Shown: piece after piece, positions 51,850-63,045 of the stretch | Layout of the letters: each line of letters begins with the position of its first letter | Position numbering within the stretch: the first letter of the stretch is position 1 | DNA from: Ailurus styani | Lineage: Eukaryota; Chordata; Mammalia; Carnivora; Ailuridae | Length of the DNA stretch: 64,000 nucleotides | NCBI GenBank assembly: GCA_002007465.1 | Contig: LNAC01000230.1 | Location: 2,182,878 to 2,246,877 of the forward strand | Reading direction: 5' to 3' | Made by a program: the position numbers and the translations under genes | Notes under the pieces: generated by a model | The model's input: only the letters and a program-made list of their open reading frames with translations | What the model was told of the DNA's origin: nothing | Database searches by the model: none

Positions 51850-52100
51850 TCATGTCCTTTATATGAAATGTCCAGAAACAGCAAGTCCATAGAGTCCGAA
51901 GGAGGATTAGTAGGTGCCAGGGGCTGCAGAGAGGCGGCCCCGGGGAGCGACTGTTAGTAGGTACAGGGTTTCTTTTTGGGGTGATGCAAATGGCTGGAAT
52001 TAAGTAGTAGTGATGGTCCCACAAATTTGCGAATATACTGAAAACCATGAATCATAGACTTTGAAAGGGTGAGTTTTCTATGACTTTTACCTCGATTTTT
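51850..52100 (+). repeat. L1 3' UTR fragment, plus
   Basis: TATATGAAATGTCCAGAAAC, GGATTAGTAGGTGCCAGGGG, TTTCTTTTTGGGGTGATGC, GAAAGGGTGAGTTTTCTATG follow an L1M-type 3' UTR closely. Confidence 0.7.
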
Positions 52101-55080
52101 AAAAAGTCCTATGTGGTCATCGTACACAATTAAAACCTACAAAGATCTGTAGGGCACAATGTGAGACCCCGCCCCCACCCCCCTGTTCTCCACAAGCCTA
52201 CTCCCGAGGATTTGACATGTGTCCTTCTAACGTACTTGTGTACATCTCTCACTTCTGTTTAGCATGTATTAGTATGTATGTATTTCGTATGTATTAGTAA
52301 CAGTAGTAATTGGTGAATCATTTCTCTTCCTCCTGCTTTCCGAAAAGTAACAGATTGTTCATAGCTGTTCGTTGTTGTCAGATAGATCTGCTTCTCGGTG
52401 CGTCCAGGGTCATGTGTAGCTTGGTTTTGTTGAAGAATTCCTATGACCTTTAGGTGTTGTGATGGTTCTTACTCCCCAAATCATGAATGCGTCTGAAACT
52501 AGTCAATTGTGTAAAAACAAGATGAAGCCATTTGCACTTTTCACTCTTTAGTTGTTTGCTCCTCGTATGCATAAAAAATCTAAGACAAGCCAGAAAAACT
52601 GACTTGATGTATATATATATATCATGCTTTTAGCTCATTTACTAAAGAATGATTGTTTTCATTTAAGAATTTCAAACAACAGTTACCTGCGTGTCTAAAA
52701 ATAAACTGTTGGCAAAAATGACACAAATATTCAGTTATGCTGCTCAGTCAACCTGGCAGTTTCTAAAAATAAACTGAATGTAGTCAGAGATGATCGGTGC
52801 CACCTGAAAAGTAGTTTTTTCTAATTCTCAAAATCAGTGTGTGCTAATTAGGTACTTATGACATTAGCCAAACAGCCATTTTATTTAAAAAGATTTAAGT
52901 CAGATGTATAACCTGTAAAAACAATTCTTTAATGTTTTACCAATAACTGAACCTTTGATCATGTTTCCCTCCACTCATGTCTCATATGTTTATGAAATAA
53001 TGAAGTCTGTAAAGAGGGGTAAGAGAACACCCTGACTCCATCAGTTCTTTCGGTAACTTTGAACGTCAGTGGTCATGGAAACTGCCCTTACTTTCATTTC
53101 AGAAGTTAGCCAGACAATTTAACACAAAGGCTTATTTTCAAATGTTCCTGATCCGTAAGCGCAAATTGGCTTATGTCCTATATTTAGTATTGATTTAATA
53201 TTACCAGGAAGCAATCATTCTTGGGACCCTGGTTTCACATGTTCTCGGTTAGAGAACAAGCACAGAAGATGAGCAGTTTCTGAAAGTTGGCAGATCAGAG
53301 AGCTGGAATTTTGGCCTTAGCCTCAAATACAGCCGCAGTCTTTCCAGACTTCTCTTCGAAGAAGAGTTGTTCTTAAGCATTTCAACCTATCCATGTGCCC
53401 GAACCTCTTCGGGCAGCTCTCCGGTGTGCGGGGACACGGGGAGAGGGGTTAAAGGAAACATATGTTGCTTAAGGGAAAGGCTTGACAGATGTTCTTTCTC
53501 GCTCGGGAAGAGGCAGGGTAGGAGAGAGAAGTTTTCGGCAGCCTTTACAGCATTTCATCACTGGGGTCACTTCATTACCAGAAACTTGGAAATGCAGCCA
53601 ACTCTGGGCCATTTCGTAGAAAGATCGGCACAACATTTGCAACGTTTCACATCTTCGTTCTTTTCTTCCTTTGATGCCCTCCTGGAAATTCTTGCACCTT
53701 GATTCCCATGATCTGCACCAGCCCTTCCCCCCAGCCCTGACCAATGTCAGTGTTCTGGTCTTTGCCGTCTTGCGCGGTCCTCACTTACTGTGCCGGCGTC
53801 CTCTGCTTGCTGCAGCGATCAGCCGTGGGTTCTGATGGGGCCCCCTCCTGATCCGCAGTTGGCTCCACCCGCCAAATAGTCTCAACTCTTCTCCTGGACG
53901 TTTGTACCCACTCTGCAGGCTACCCCAGCATGAGTCCCAAACTCCCTTGTCCCGACCTGAATTGTATCTCTTTGGTAATGACACCACCAGTCGCTAGGGC
54001 TACGCTCGGTCTGCTTACATCTCCAAGTCTGCCTCCTGCGAAGTTCCTCAGAATCCGTCGTTCTGTCTCTTGGATCCATCCTCTCCATATTCTCACGGCT
54101 GATAAACTCGTTTGCATTTTACTTGGTTTTTGTTTTTCTCTTTCCACCTTTGGCTCAGAATCCTAACTTCTGTTTCCACTCTGTACCCTTGTTCAGTAGA
54201 CTCTGTTCCTTCGTTTTCTTTAGGGGGCAGTTCTTGACCTTGCTTGCTTTCTTAGTCCACATGAGACGGTTAATCACCTCCACTGTCTCTAGACCTCACT
54301 GGCCTCCACTTGCCACTCCTCAGTTCTCATCCACCCTCTGACTTCCCCTGTGCCTGCAGTTCCTTCTACTGTTCCATCTGGAGAAGGTGACCTGCTAGGG
54401 GTAGGTGGCCACAGCGCCGACTCAGGACACCACATATACTGGTGCTTCGTCTCGGGTTCTCCGCATCGGTCTTCAATCCTTTCTACTTGTCTTTCCTTTT
54501 ATACTTAGAAACTATGACAAACATATGCGTATGGACTCTAGGTATTGGTGGCCTTGGCTGGGATCCTACGTAACCTTGATTAAGTTACTGAATCTCCACC
54601 TCCATGACCTCATCTTTAAAATGCCCGTAAAAATAGCACTCCGTGCATAGACTCATGAGGATTAAAGGAGAGATCAGACTCAAGACTCATCCTCCTGTGT
54701 TCCCTTCTAGTTTTGCCCTGTTCCTCTCTTCTCAAATAATTTTCTTGAAAGTTGAGTCCCACTTGATGCCTTGGCTTCTCTATCCTTATTACTCAGTCCT
54801 CAACTTCACTGCACTCACTTCTGTTCACAGCCCTCTGCTTTCTCAACTACACAGAAACTGTTCCAGCAAAGTCCACCAGTGGCCATTGCTAAAGCCCATG
54901 GGTCCTCTGCAGTTCTTCTTTCCTTGACTTTCCTTGACTTCCTGACTGTAATGTCCCTAACTGTCCAAGCACTATCATGTAGTTATTTTGCAGATAACCC
55001 AAGAATAAGAGTAACATATTAGATGACAGGGCCAAGATCGGAAATCCTTCCATTGGCTAGTCCCCTTGCCTGCCACATGT
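52100..55080. other. Intergenic region without a recognisable gene
   Basis: Mostly unique or very old sequence. Frames such as 53367-53702 (+) and 53469-53744 (-) are open, but opposite-strand frames overlap each other and lack known domains. A MIR piece lies at 54535-54670. C/T-rich text at 53.7-55.0 kb may be decayed L2. Confidence 0.5.
54535..54670 (+). repeat. MIR fragment, plus
   Basis: TAACCTTGATTAAGTTACTG, CATGACCTCATCTTTAAAAT and GACTCATGAGGATTAAAGG follow the MIR 3' half. Confidence 0.65.
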
Positions 55081-55735
55081 GAGCCTTCTTATATAAAAGT
55101 AACGCTATCTTGTCTCATTGAAAAGTTTTTTGTATTTTCACTACTCACACAAGAATTGATGCTCCTTGAACCCAAATTAGAAAATACAGAGAAGTAAAAA
55201 TAAAAATTTCAAATCTTGGGGCGCCTGGATGGTTCAGTGGGTTAAGCTTCTGCCTTCGGCTCAGGTCATGATCTCAGGGTCCTGGGATCGACCCCCACAT
55301 CGGGCTCTCTTCTCAGCGGGGAGCCTGCTTCCTCCTCTCTGCCTGCCTCTTCCTCTCTCTCTGCCTGCCTCTCTGCCTACTTGTAATCTCTCTGTAAAGT
55401 AAATAAAATATTTTAAAAAAATTTCAAATCTCCCCTAATCTTGTGAAACATAAGGCCACCATTATATTTTTTGTAAAATCTTCAAACATGTCTGTGAATA
55501 TATGTAATTACATAAAATGAGTGCATTTTATACCTAAGTTGTATTCTGCTTTTTTCACCTAAAAATCGGAAGTATCTTCACAGTTCAGTAAATAAACTCA
55601 ATCCTTCTTATTGGTTGCATAATAGTCTATTTTGTGGATCTGTCCTAGTTTAGCCATTTCCCTATCCTTAGATCCTTAAGTTTCCAGATTTTGTTGTTGC
55701 TATTACCTCGCTTTTGCAAACAGTGCTGATCTAAT
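55080..55735 (-). repeat. Ancient L1 fragment, minus, split by a Can-SINE
   Basis: TGTATTCTGCTTTTTTCACC, TTGGTTGCATAATAGTCTAT, TTTGTGGATCTGTCCTAGTT, TTGCAAACAGTGCTGATCTA are antisense L1M-type 3' words. Confidence 0.55.
55217..55416 (+). mobile_element. Can-SINE, plus, 15-bp target duplication
   Basis: GGGGCGCCTGGATGGTTCAG head, repeated CTGCCTGCCTCT tract, AAATAAAATATTTT tail. Perfect duplication AAAAATTTCAAATCT at 55202-55216 and 55417-55431. Confidence 0.93.
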
Positions 55736-56086
55736 GATGAAGAAACAGCAGAGAACCCCAGATTAAAGAATATTCTACAGAGCAGCTGGCCTGTACTTGT
55801 CTTGAGTGTCTTGAAGATTAAAGAAAGCCTGAAGAACGGTTCCACATTAAAGGTGATAAAGAGACGTGATGACTGAAAGTAATGCGTGATCCCGAATTGG
55901 GGACTGGTTCAGTAAAAGAGAATTCTTGGTGCGCAGGACATTTTGGAGACTATTGACTAAATGTAAATATGGATTGGAGATTAGATCTTATTATGTCAAT
56001 GTTAATGTCCTGATTTTGATAATTGTGGTTATAGGAGAAATAGTCTTATTCTTAGAAAATACATACTAATGTGTTCAGGAGTAAAG

Positions 56087-56088
<2 letters not shown>

Positions 56089-56140
<52 letters not shown>
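56089..56140. repeat. (TG)n microsatellite
   Basis: About 26 uninterrupted TG units within the L1 3' end. Likely length-polymorphic. Confidence 0.97.
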
Positions 56141-56143
<3 letters not shown>

Positions 56144-56148
56144 GAGAT

Positions 56149-56215
56149 AAAGCAAATGGTCCAAACTCAGAGAACAGGAGTNAAAGCAAATGGTCCAAAC
56201 TCAGAGAACAGGAGT
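56149..56215. repeat. Exact 33-bp duplication separated by one N
   Basis: The 33-nt unit at 56149-56181 recurs identically at 56183-56215 with a single N at 56182 between. The pattern suggests two contig ends joined without merging their overlap. Confidence 0.9.
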
Positions 56216-56253
56216 AAGCCAACACATCCTTCCGAAGGGTATGGGGAGGGAAG

Positions 56254-56391
56254 AGGAACCACACTCTGGAGGAAGGAGCAAGAACTATATTTGGATCAAG
56301 TAGCCTAGAGAGGAAGGCCCCTAAGGAACCACATCCGGAGGAAAGAGCATGAACTATATTTGGATCAAGTGGCCCAGAGAGAACTCTCTCC
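56254..56391. repeat. Diverged tandem duplication, 80-nt period
   Basis: GAACCACACTCTGGAGGAAG to AACTATATTTGGATCAAGTA at 56256-56303 recurs at 56336-56382 with about ten percent change. Unlike the neighbouring 33-bp repeat, the divergence shows it is a real, older duplication. Confidence 0.8.
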
Positions 56392-56669
56392 CTCCCAGTA
56401 CTTGGGGTGACCCCTAACCTTTTCTGCTGGAGTACACTTGAAATATGGGCAATTGACCTTTGGAGCTGTTTTCACCCTTCAGCTGCAACTGTTTTGTTTG
56501 TATTTTGGTGTCCTCCTTTATCTTAGGTACCTTTTTCATTTTGTTCAAGTCACATTTCCTTTTTTCTTATAGGAAGCCTTGGTAACAAATGGTGCGGAGA
56601 TGAACATTCTTATCCCTATAGCTTTCTGCCTCTGTGTGATTATAGCCTTAAGATAAATTTCTTTTTCTA

Positions 56670-56968
56670 AAAGATTTATTTGAGGGGTGCCTGGGTGGCT
56701 CAGTCGTTAAGTGTCTGCCTTTGGTTCAGGACATAGTCCCAGGGTTCTGGGGTCGAGCCCCGCATCAGGCTCCCTGCTCGACAGGGAGCCTGCTTCTCCC
56801 TCTCCCACGCCCACGCTTATGTTCCCTCTCTCGCTGTGTCCTTCTCTGTCAAATAAATAAATAAAAATCTTAAAAAAAAAACAAATAAAAAAAAAAAGAT
56901 TTGGGGGGGAGGAGCAGGGGGAGGGGCAGAGGGAGCTGGAGAGAATTCCAAGCAGAATCCCTGCTGAG
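56670..56968 (-). mobile_element. Outer Can-SINE remnant, minus, split and truncated
   Basis: TAAAAGATTTATTTGA at 56668-56683 and GATTTGGGGGGGAGGAGCAG..ATCCCTGCTGAGAG after 56897 are parts of one minus SINE. Its right (head) half is missing, and it is interrupted by the plus SINE at 56684-56897. Confidence 0.65.
56684..56897 (+). mobile_element. Inner Can-SINE, plus
   Basis: GGGGTGCCTGGGTGGCTCAG head, CTGTCAAATAAATAAATAAA and a long A-rich tail. Inserted at AAAGATTTATTT of the outer SINE; AAAAGATTT is repeated after the tail. Confidence 0.9.
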
Positions 56969-57280
56969 AGTTTTTAATAGTACTCCCTGATAGTCTTCAA
57001 ACATCCAGTGTTTAAATTTCTCCAATGGTAAGTGCAACTTGTGTTTGCTATTCTTACCTAAATTTCCAGTTTTGTCAGGGGGGAAGGGAGATGTAAACAC
57101 AAGTTCTTGAGATTTATGAAATCGTCTTGAGGTCAGCACTCACATATGATTACCATCTCTATATTATATATGTTACATGTTATTCCAGGCAATTCTAATA
57201 TACTGTATAAAATTAGATGCTTGTTAATCTAGCTTTATACCAATTTAAACTCCCCGAAGACACTTAAGAATATTAAGAAA

Positions 57281-57470
57281 GGGTGCCTGGGTGGCTCAGT
57301 GGGTTAAAGCCTCTGCCTTCGGCTCAGGTCATGATCTCAGGGTCCTGGGATCGAGCCCTGCATTGGGCTCCCTGCTCAGTGGGGAGCCTGCTTCCTCCTC
57401 TCTGCCTGCCTCTCTGTCTATTTGTGATCTCTCTCTCTGTGTCAAATAAATAAATAAAATCTTCAAAAAA
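57281..57470 (+). mobile_element. Can-SINE, plus, 15-bp near-perfect target duplication
   Basis: GGGTGCCTGGGTGGCTCAGT head, AAATAAATAAATAAAATCTT tail. AAGAATATTAAGAAA before and AAGAGTATTAAGAGA after differ at two positions. Confidence 0.92.
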
Positions 57471-58204
57471 AAGAGTATTAAGAGATACAAAACAGAGATG
57501 AAATACAATTGGCAAATAAAAATAATCTTTACAAACACATCAGATAGTATGCCTTTAAAAGTCTGCACCCAAAGCCGAGTAGAAACATTTCTATACAGGT
57601 CAATTTCAGAATGGTGCCCAGGTTCAGTTAAGCAAACGACTACTAAATAGCTACCAGCGAAAATGAATGAAAGTTCCATTATTTTGTTGCCTAATCAATT
57701 GCTTTTAAAATTTTTAACAAATGGTGGAAATTAGACCTAGTCTTGATTATGTAGCACACAAAGTCATTATCAAAGTCATTCTATTCATGATAATATAATA
57801 ATATTCCTTTAAGCTGGATTCCTGTATCAGGAAAATGTTTCTCACAAAACAAAACCCATGACAATTCATCTTCACTAGTAACTGTCTCATGCAGCTATGG
57901 ACTCGGGTGCGGTAGGTGCCTCTGGGGCCCTCATCCCACATTTGTTCGGTTTGTAGTTCCCACCTGTAGTCTCTGGTTTCTTGCTCTTGCCTCAGGGGAA
58001 CCTGGGAGAGTGCGCTCCCCCTCTCCAGGTAGTCCATGATTCTAGGATACAAAGTCCTCGCCCCCTGTCTCAAGACAGGACTTCTGGGGTGGGGGGAGCT
58101 TTCCCCTGGGAATCAGGCCAGGACTAGACTTTCCCTGAGGCCATATCCTTGCCCACCTCCTTCCCTGTCCCTATCCTGCTTTGATTCTTTCCTTGCAAGG
58201 TTGT

Positions 58205-58397
58205 TTTTTTTTTTAAGATTTTATTTATTTGAGAGAGAGCGCATGCAGGTGCACATGAGCGCGATGGGGGGGAGTGGGAGAGGGAGAAGCTGGCTCCCCA
58301 CGGAGCAGGGAACCCAACTCGGGCTGCATCCCAGGACTCCAGGATCTTGATCTGGGCCTAATGCAGACGCTTAACTGACTGAGCCACCCCGCTGCCC
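58205..58397 (-). mobile_element. Can-SINE, minus
   Basis: TTTTTTTTAAGATTTTATTT left, GAGCCACCCCGCTGCCCC right. Flanks TGCAAGGTTGTT and TACAAGGTTTTC are an imperfect duplication. Confidence 0.9.
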
Positions 58398-58726
58398 CTA
58401 CAAGGTTTTCTTTAAAAGCACCCCTCCATAAATCAGATCATTGAAATAGCATAACAGTCAAGGAAGGAGTTACACTGTTGGTTTAGAGGTTTAGGTTGGG
58501 AGTCCACTGGTAATGAACTTTGAGCGAATGTGTTCACCCTAATGGGATCGATACAGCCTGCTAAACTGAGGGCTGGAAGAGAGAAAAGAGAAAGGGGGCT
58601 CTGTCTATGCCGGCCACAAAGAACATTCAGAACAATTCCGATCAGATTCTAAGATAACTGCGACTAGATTTCTCATCACTTTTACTCAGTCCTACTTTGT
58701 TTTCTACTTAGAGTAGCAGTCTACTT

Positions 58727-58925
58727 TCTTTCTTTTTTAATGAACTTTTTAAAAAGATTTTATTTACTTGAGAGAGAGCAAGAAAGAGAGATCACAAAAG
58801 AGGCAGAGGAAGAAGCAGACTCACCACTGAGCAGAGAGCCGGATGCGGGGCTCGATCCCAGGACCCTGAGATCATGACCCAAGCCGAAGGCAGAGGCTTC
58901 ACCCACTGAACTATCCAGGCATCCC
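58727..58925 (-). mobile_element. Can-SINE, minus
   Basis: AAAAAGATTTTATTTACTTG, GATGCGGGGCTCGATCCC, ACTATCCAGGCATCCC. Flanks AGCAGTCTACTTTCT and AGCAGTCTGCCTTCA are an imperfect duplication. Confidence 0.9.
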
Positions 58926-59094
58926 AGCAGTCTGCCTTCACGAAGTCACCCGACTCTGGGCTAAGATAATCAGCTTACAGAGAAATCAGCTTCCAGTAGA
59001 GCCCTTCCTACCGAGGCTCTGAGACTGTTCTTTATCCGTCCTCCTGAAGTCCCACTCTTCCTACAACGATGGGAATGTTCTCCATCATTGCAGG

Positions 59095-59255
59095 CTAATA
59101 CAGTCGCCACCAGCTGCACGTGGCTATGGAGCCTTTGAAATGTGGCTAGGAGGACTGAGAACCAAATTTCTTATTCAATTGTAATTCATTTAAACTTAGA
59201 TTAAATGGCCACGTGCTGTTAGTGGCTACTATATTGGCTAGCGCAGCTCTATGTA
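59095..59255. repeat. hAT-like repeat (ACTGTCCAATATGG type)
   Basis: CTGCACGTGGCTATGGAGCC, TTGAAATGTGGCTAGGAGGA, and TAGTGGCTACTATATTGGCT; third copy of the family in the window. Confidence 0.65.
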
Positions 59256-59544
59256 AATCACAGCAGGGTTATTTGGCCAAGCACGAAGGGAGAGCAGAGA
59301 CCACCTATGAAAAGACCAAATTGTTCCATTTGTTCCTTAGAGTAACCAAAAGTATCAGAATGGGGGTGAGCAGAATACCTTATTAGGTAACAGTACACAA
59401 GGGAAAGGACCTGCTTGCAACTAGTAGCGTATGATCACCCTGGGGCAAGAACATTCCACGAACAGAGAAGGCCTTGGCGAAGTCTCCACACAACAGAACG
59501 ATTTTACACTGGGCAATGAAATTCACTAAAAGTCACTTCATTAG

Positions 59545-59720
59545 GGATGCCTGGGTGGCTCAGTCGGTTAAGCGTCTGCCTTCGGCTCCAGGTCCTGGGA
59601 TCGAGCTCCAAGTCAGGGTCCTTGCTCAGTGGGGAGCCTGCTTCTCCCTCTGCCTGCCACTCCCCCTGCTTGTGTGCGCTCTCTCTCTGACAAACAAATA
59701 AAACCCTAAAAACAAAAACA
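59545..59720 (+). mobile_element. Can-SINE, plus, internally shortened
   Basis: GGATGCCTGGGTGGCTCAGT head, GGGAGCCTGCTTCTCCCTC, CAAACAAATAAAACCC tail. CTTCATTAG flanks it at 59536-59544 and 59725-59733. The GTCATGATC segment is missing, leaving CTCCAGGTCCTGGGATCG. Confidence 0.9.
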
Positions 59721-60139
59721 GCTGCTTCATTAGCCCTTACACACATGAACATGAATATATATCACCACGATGCTTGAAAAGAGATACCATTTCCTATAGT
59801 AATAAAAGGTAAACCTAAAGTAATTTGAGCTTCTTTCTCTGACTTGACCACTTTCCCTGTGTTGTGAGCCTAAACTCTAGGATAGTTTATTGTTGATCTC
59901 ACGAAAAATACATGAAGCATACCTATTATACCTAATTATTGCTGACCACACACCTCTCCCCACCTTTGCTTGTGAGGCCACATTGTGAGTGGGAGAGCGA
60001 GCAGGTCTTCGGTGTTGGTGGCCATCCAGGAGAGTGCCTAAGGATGGTTTGGGGGTGTAAAATACCTCATCAGTTTTACTTTTCTGATTTTGGGGCCTGA
60101 TCCTAGAAAAGAGCAACAGTAGAAAGAAATGTCAGGCAG

Positions 60140-60235
60140 CAGGGGGATGAATCACTACATTCTCTACCTGAAACGAATATTGCTCTGTATTGCTCTGTTA
60201 ACTCACTGGACTTGAAATAAAAACTTGGGGAAAAA
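60140..60235 (+). repeat. Carnivore L1 3' end, plus, short
   Basis: ACCTGAAACGAATATTGCTC and TTAACTCACTGGACTTGAAA, then TAAAAACTTGGGG, match the 3' terminus of carnivore L1. A 10-bp TATTGCTCTG duplication is internal. Confidence 0.65.
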
Positions 60236-60639
60236 GAGATGTCAGCATGCCAGTCTCTACTGAGCACCCCAAGTAGCCACAGCCTTAGCTATATTAATAA
60301 TCAGAGTAGTAGCGCTTTCTGAAAACCCCAGCAGGAGGTAACCTAAACTTAGGGACTTCTCGCTTCTGTAGAAAGCAAGGAACCCTTATAAAATCCTGTT
60401 TCATTTGCTGATTTTTCTACAATTGTCTACAGCAGAAACAGTCAAATGCAACACAGAAGCATGGAAGTTAGCAGGCCTTAAGTCAATTTCAATTTTGTTA
60501 TGCATAAGGTTCTCTTTCCAAAAAAGAGTTGAATATACCTCAATAGATACATATTTAAATATATAAATTTATACATACACATACTAAATAATGATAGGTG
60601 GTATTATTTAAGCTTTAAGCCTTAGTTTTGAGTTTTTAA

Positions 60640-60742
60640 AATTTCCCCCCCTTTTTTGGTAAGTAATCTCTACACAGGGCTCAAACTCACAACCCTGAGA
60701 TCAAGAGCTGAATGCTCTTCCAACTGAGCCAGCCAGGTACCC
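60640..60742 (-). mobile_element. Short old Can-SINE variant, minus
   Basis: AAGTAATCTCTACACAGGG, TCAAACTCACAACCCTGAG, ACTGAGCCAGCCAGGTACCC; same variant as at 50290. Confidence 0.78.
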
Positions 60743-60768
60743 CTTAGTTTTTAAGATATAATTACTCT

Positions 60769-60966
60769 TTTTTAAAAGATTTTTATTTATTTATTTGACA
60801 GAGAGAGAGAGACAGTAAGAGCGGGAACACAAGCAGGGGGAGTGGGAGAGGGGGAAGCAGGCTTCCCGCAGAGCTGGGAGCCCAATGCGGGGCTCGATCC
60901 CAGGACCCTGGGATCATGACCTGAGCCGAAGGCAGACGCCCAATGACTGAGCCACCCAGTTGCCCC
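60769..60966 (-). mobile_element. Can-SINE, minus, 10-bp target duplication
   Basis: TTTTATTTATTTATTTGACA left, GAGCCACCCAGTTGCCCC right. TAATTACTCT at 60759-60768 and 60974-60983. Confidence 0.9.
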
Positions 60967-61489
60967 TAAAATGTAATTACTCTTAAGCTTATTATAAGAC
61001 GCTGTTGATTTTCACCATCATGATTTAAATGTTATAACCTGGGTCTAGGTTAAAGCTCCAGGGCGATTTTAATGTACAGCTAAGATTGAGAACAACAGCC
61101 CTTGCAACAGTCAAGAACCACAGCTTTCTGTCCTGTTTTCACCCCTTTCCTCCACGTGGCCCATCTCTTTATGAGGGGTTCTCACACACAAGCCCCACCC
61201 CTGGCATTACCCCAGGATTTATCCACTTTCCATTTTCTAGACTCCCCAACCCCCTTAATCAAAATGACCTAACTCGTGGCACACGTGATGTCACAGTAAC
61301 TGACCGGCTTCATGAGTTCCTATTTTGCATTATGTGATTTACTACCAGAATCTTTGGGTGCCCTTAGCCCAATGGCAGGAGCCAATGGTAGGGCTTAGAG
61401 CTGGTGAGGGAAAGGATTGTGGAACTTGACTTGCCAATGTTCAGTGCTGAGAGATTCCTCCTGTTCAGTCTTAATGGATCTGTGCTCTC

Positions 61490-61740
61490 CTGCTTTTCTT
61501 CACCTCGCAAGATTCTGCCCATCCTTCAAGGTATGTTCCAGATTGTGCCGCCTTCTTGACCCTCAGGTGTGATTTACCATACCTTCCCCTCTGGCGCCAT
61601 TGTGCTAAATTCGCACCCCTCACAGTGCACACTGTACTGCCCACACTGTAGCTGAGTTGTTGCCACCCACAGTGGGCTTCGTCAGGGTAAGGATCTCATC
61701 TTCCTGCTCTTTGCCCCCCATTGCAGTACCTTTAACCAAA
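61490..61740 (+). repeat. L2 LINE 3' fragment
   Basis: TGCCCATCCTTCAAGGTATG, CCGCCTTCTTGACCCTCAGG, and TCAGGGTAAGGATCTCATCT follow L2 3' order. Confidence 0.5.
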
Positions 61741-61930
61741 ATTCTTTTGAAGTCTAACAGGTTTTAAATCCTACCCTACGCAAACTCTAAGAGATCCGAC
61801 GTCAGCTGTCCAACCACTGTTGAAGAATTCTTCACTGCAATAGCAAACCCTTCTTTGCTCAAATTTTCTTTGAGATTCTCTTATTTCTTTTATGGTTTTT
61901 TATTTCTCATATTTTAATACCCAGCCTACT

Positions 61931-62638
61931 TTTATTGTGTTCAGTTAGCCACTGTATAATAATTAGTCCCTGATGCAGTGTTCAGTGATTCATTAGTTAA
62001 GTATAACACCCAGCGCTCATCACAGCCCGTGCCCTCCTCAATACCCATCGCCCTGTTACCCCCTCCCCCCCCTCCTCCCCTCTGAAACCCCCAGATTGTT
62101 TCTTGGTGTCCATAGTCTCTCATGGTTCATCTCCCTCTCTGATTTTTCCCCCTTTGGATTTCACTCCCTTGCCCTATGGTCCTCCGTGCTGTTGCTTATG
62201 TTCCACCTATGAGTGAAACCATATGATGATTGTCTTTCTCTGCCTGACTTACTTCACTTAACATGATCCCCTCCAGTTCCATCCATGTTGATGCAAATGA
62301 TCAGTATTCATCCTTTCTGATGGCTGAGTAATATTCCATTGAACATATGGACCACATCTTCTTTATCCATCCATCTGTTGAAGGGCATCTTGGGTCATTC
62401 CACAGTTTGGCTGTTGTGGACATTGCTGCTATGAACATTGGGGTACATATGGCCCTTCTTTTCACTACGTCTGTATCTTTGGGGTAAATACTCAGTAATG
62501 CAGTTGCTGGGTTGAAGGGTAGCTCTATATATTATTGTCAACTTTTTGAGGAACCTCCCTACTATTCTCCAGAGTGGCTACACCAGCTTGCATTCCCACC
62601 AACAGTGCAAGAGGGTTCCCCTTTCTCCACATCCTTGC
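61931..62638 (-). mobile_element. Carnivore L1 3' end, minus, 5'-truncated
   Basis: GTATAACACCCAGCGCTCAT, TATGAGTGAAACCATATGAT, GATGGCTGAGTAATATTCCA, TGCTATGAACATTGGGGTAC and CATTCCCACCAACAGTGCAA run in the antisense order of a carnivore L1 3' region. Much less diverged than the other L1 pieces. No intact reading frame. Confidence 0.85.
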
Positions 62639-62639
62639 C

Positions 62640-62785
62640 CGCCCTGGAGCTTTAACCTTTGACCCGGCTTTGCCTATAAGGGTTTCATTTAATTGTTTTA
62701 GGGCATGGCCCTGGAGCCAGAATTTTACAAGCTTCCCAAGTGATTGGACTGTGCAGCCAGGGTTGAGAACCCTCACTAGATCTAT
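62640..62785. repeat. MER5A-like hAT remnant
   Basis: CCTGGAGCTTTAACCTTTGA, CAAGCTTCCCAAGTGATTGG, and a terminal AGGGTTGAGAACCCTC. It abuts the L1 truncation point. Confidence 0.5.
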
Positions 62786-62841
62786 CCTGTCTCTTCTGGA
62801 ATAGCTATATCGAGGTAGGACAGGGACCATTTCTTATTCAT

Positions 62842-63045
62842 ATATTTTTTAATTTTTTTAAAGATTTTATTTATTTATTTGACACAGAGAGAGAGAGATC
62901 ACAAGTAGGCTGAGAGGCAGGCAGAGAGGAGGAAGCAGGCTCCCCGCTGAGCAAGGAGCCCCATGTGGGCCTTGATCCCAGGACCCTGAGATCATGACCT
63001 GAGCTGAAGGCAGAGGCTTTAACCCACTGAGCCACCCAGGCGCCC
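62842..63045 (-). mobile_element. Can-SINE, minus, 10-bp target duplication
   Basis: TTTAAAGATTTTATTTATTT left, GCCACCCAGGCGCC right. TCTTATTCAT at 62832-62841 and 63046-63055. Confidence 0.93.

Larger units (their letters stand above)
55740..56230 (+). repeat. Ancient L1 3' UTR, plus, with GT microsatellite
   Basis: GAATTGGGGACTGGTTCAGT, GGATTGGAGATTAGATCTTA, TATGTCAATGTTAATGTCCT, TACTAATGTGTTCAGGAGTA, a GT run, then AGAGATAAAGCAAATGGTCC: the standard order of an old L1 3' end. Confidence 0.7.

Noticed and set aside
53367..54166. Cluster of frames on both strands in the downstream intergenic region
   Set aside because: Plus and minus frames mutually overlap, none resembles a protein, and no splice-consistent gene structure was visible.
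56069..56308. Open frame encoding a Cys-Val run
   Set aside because: It is the translation of the (TG)n microsatellite.
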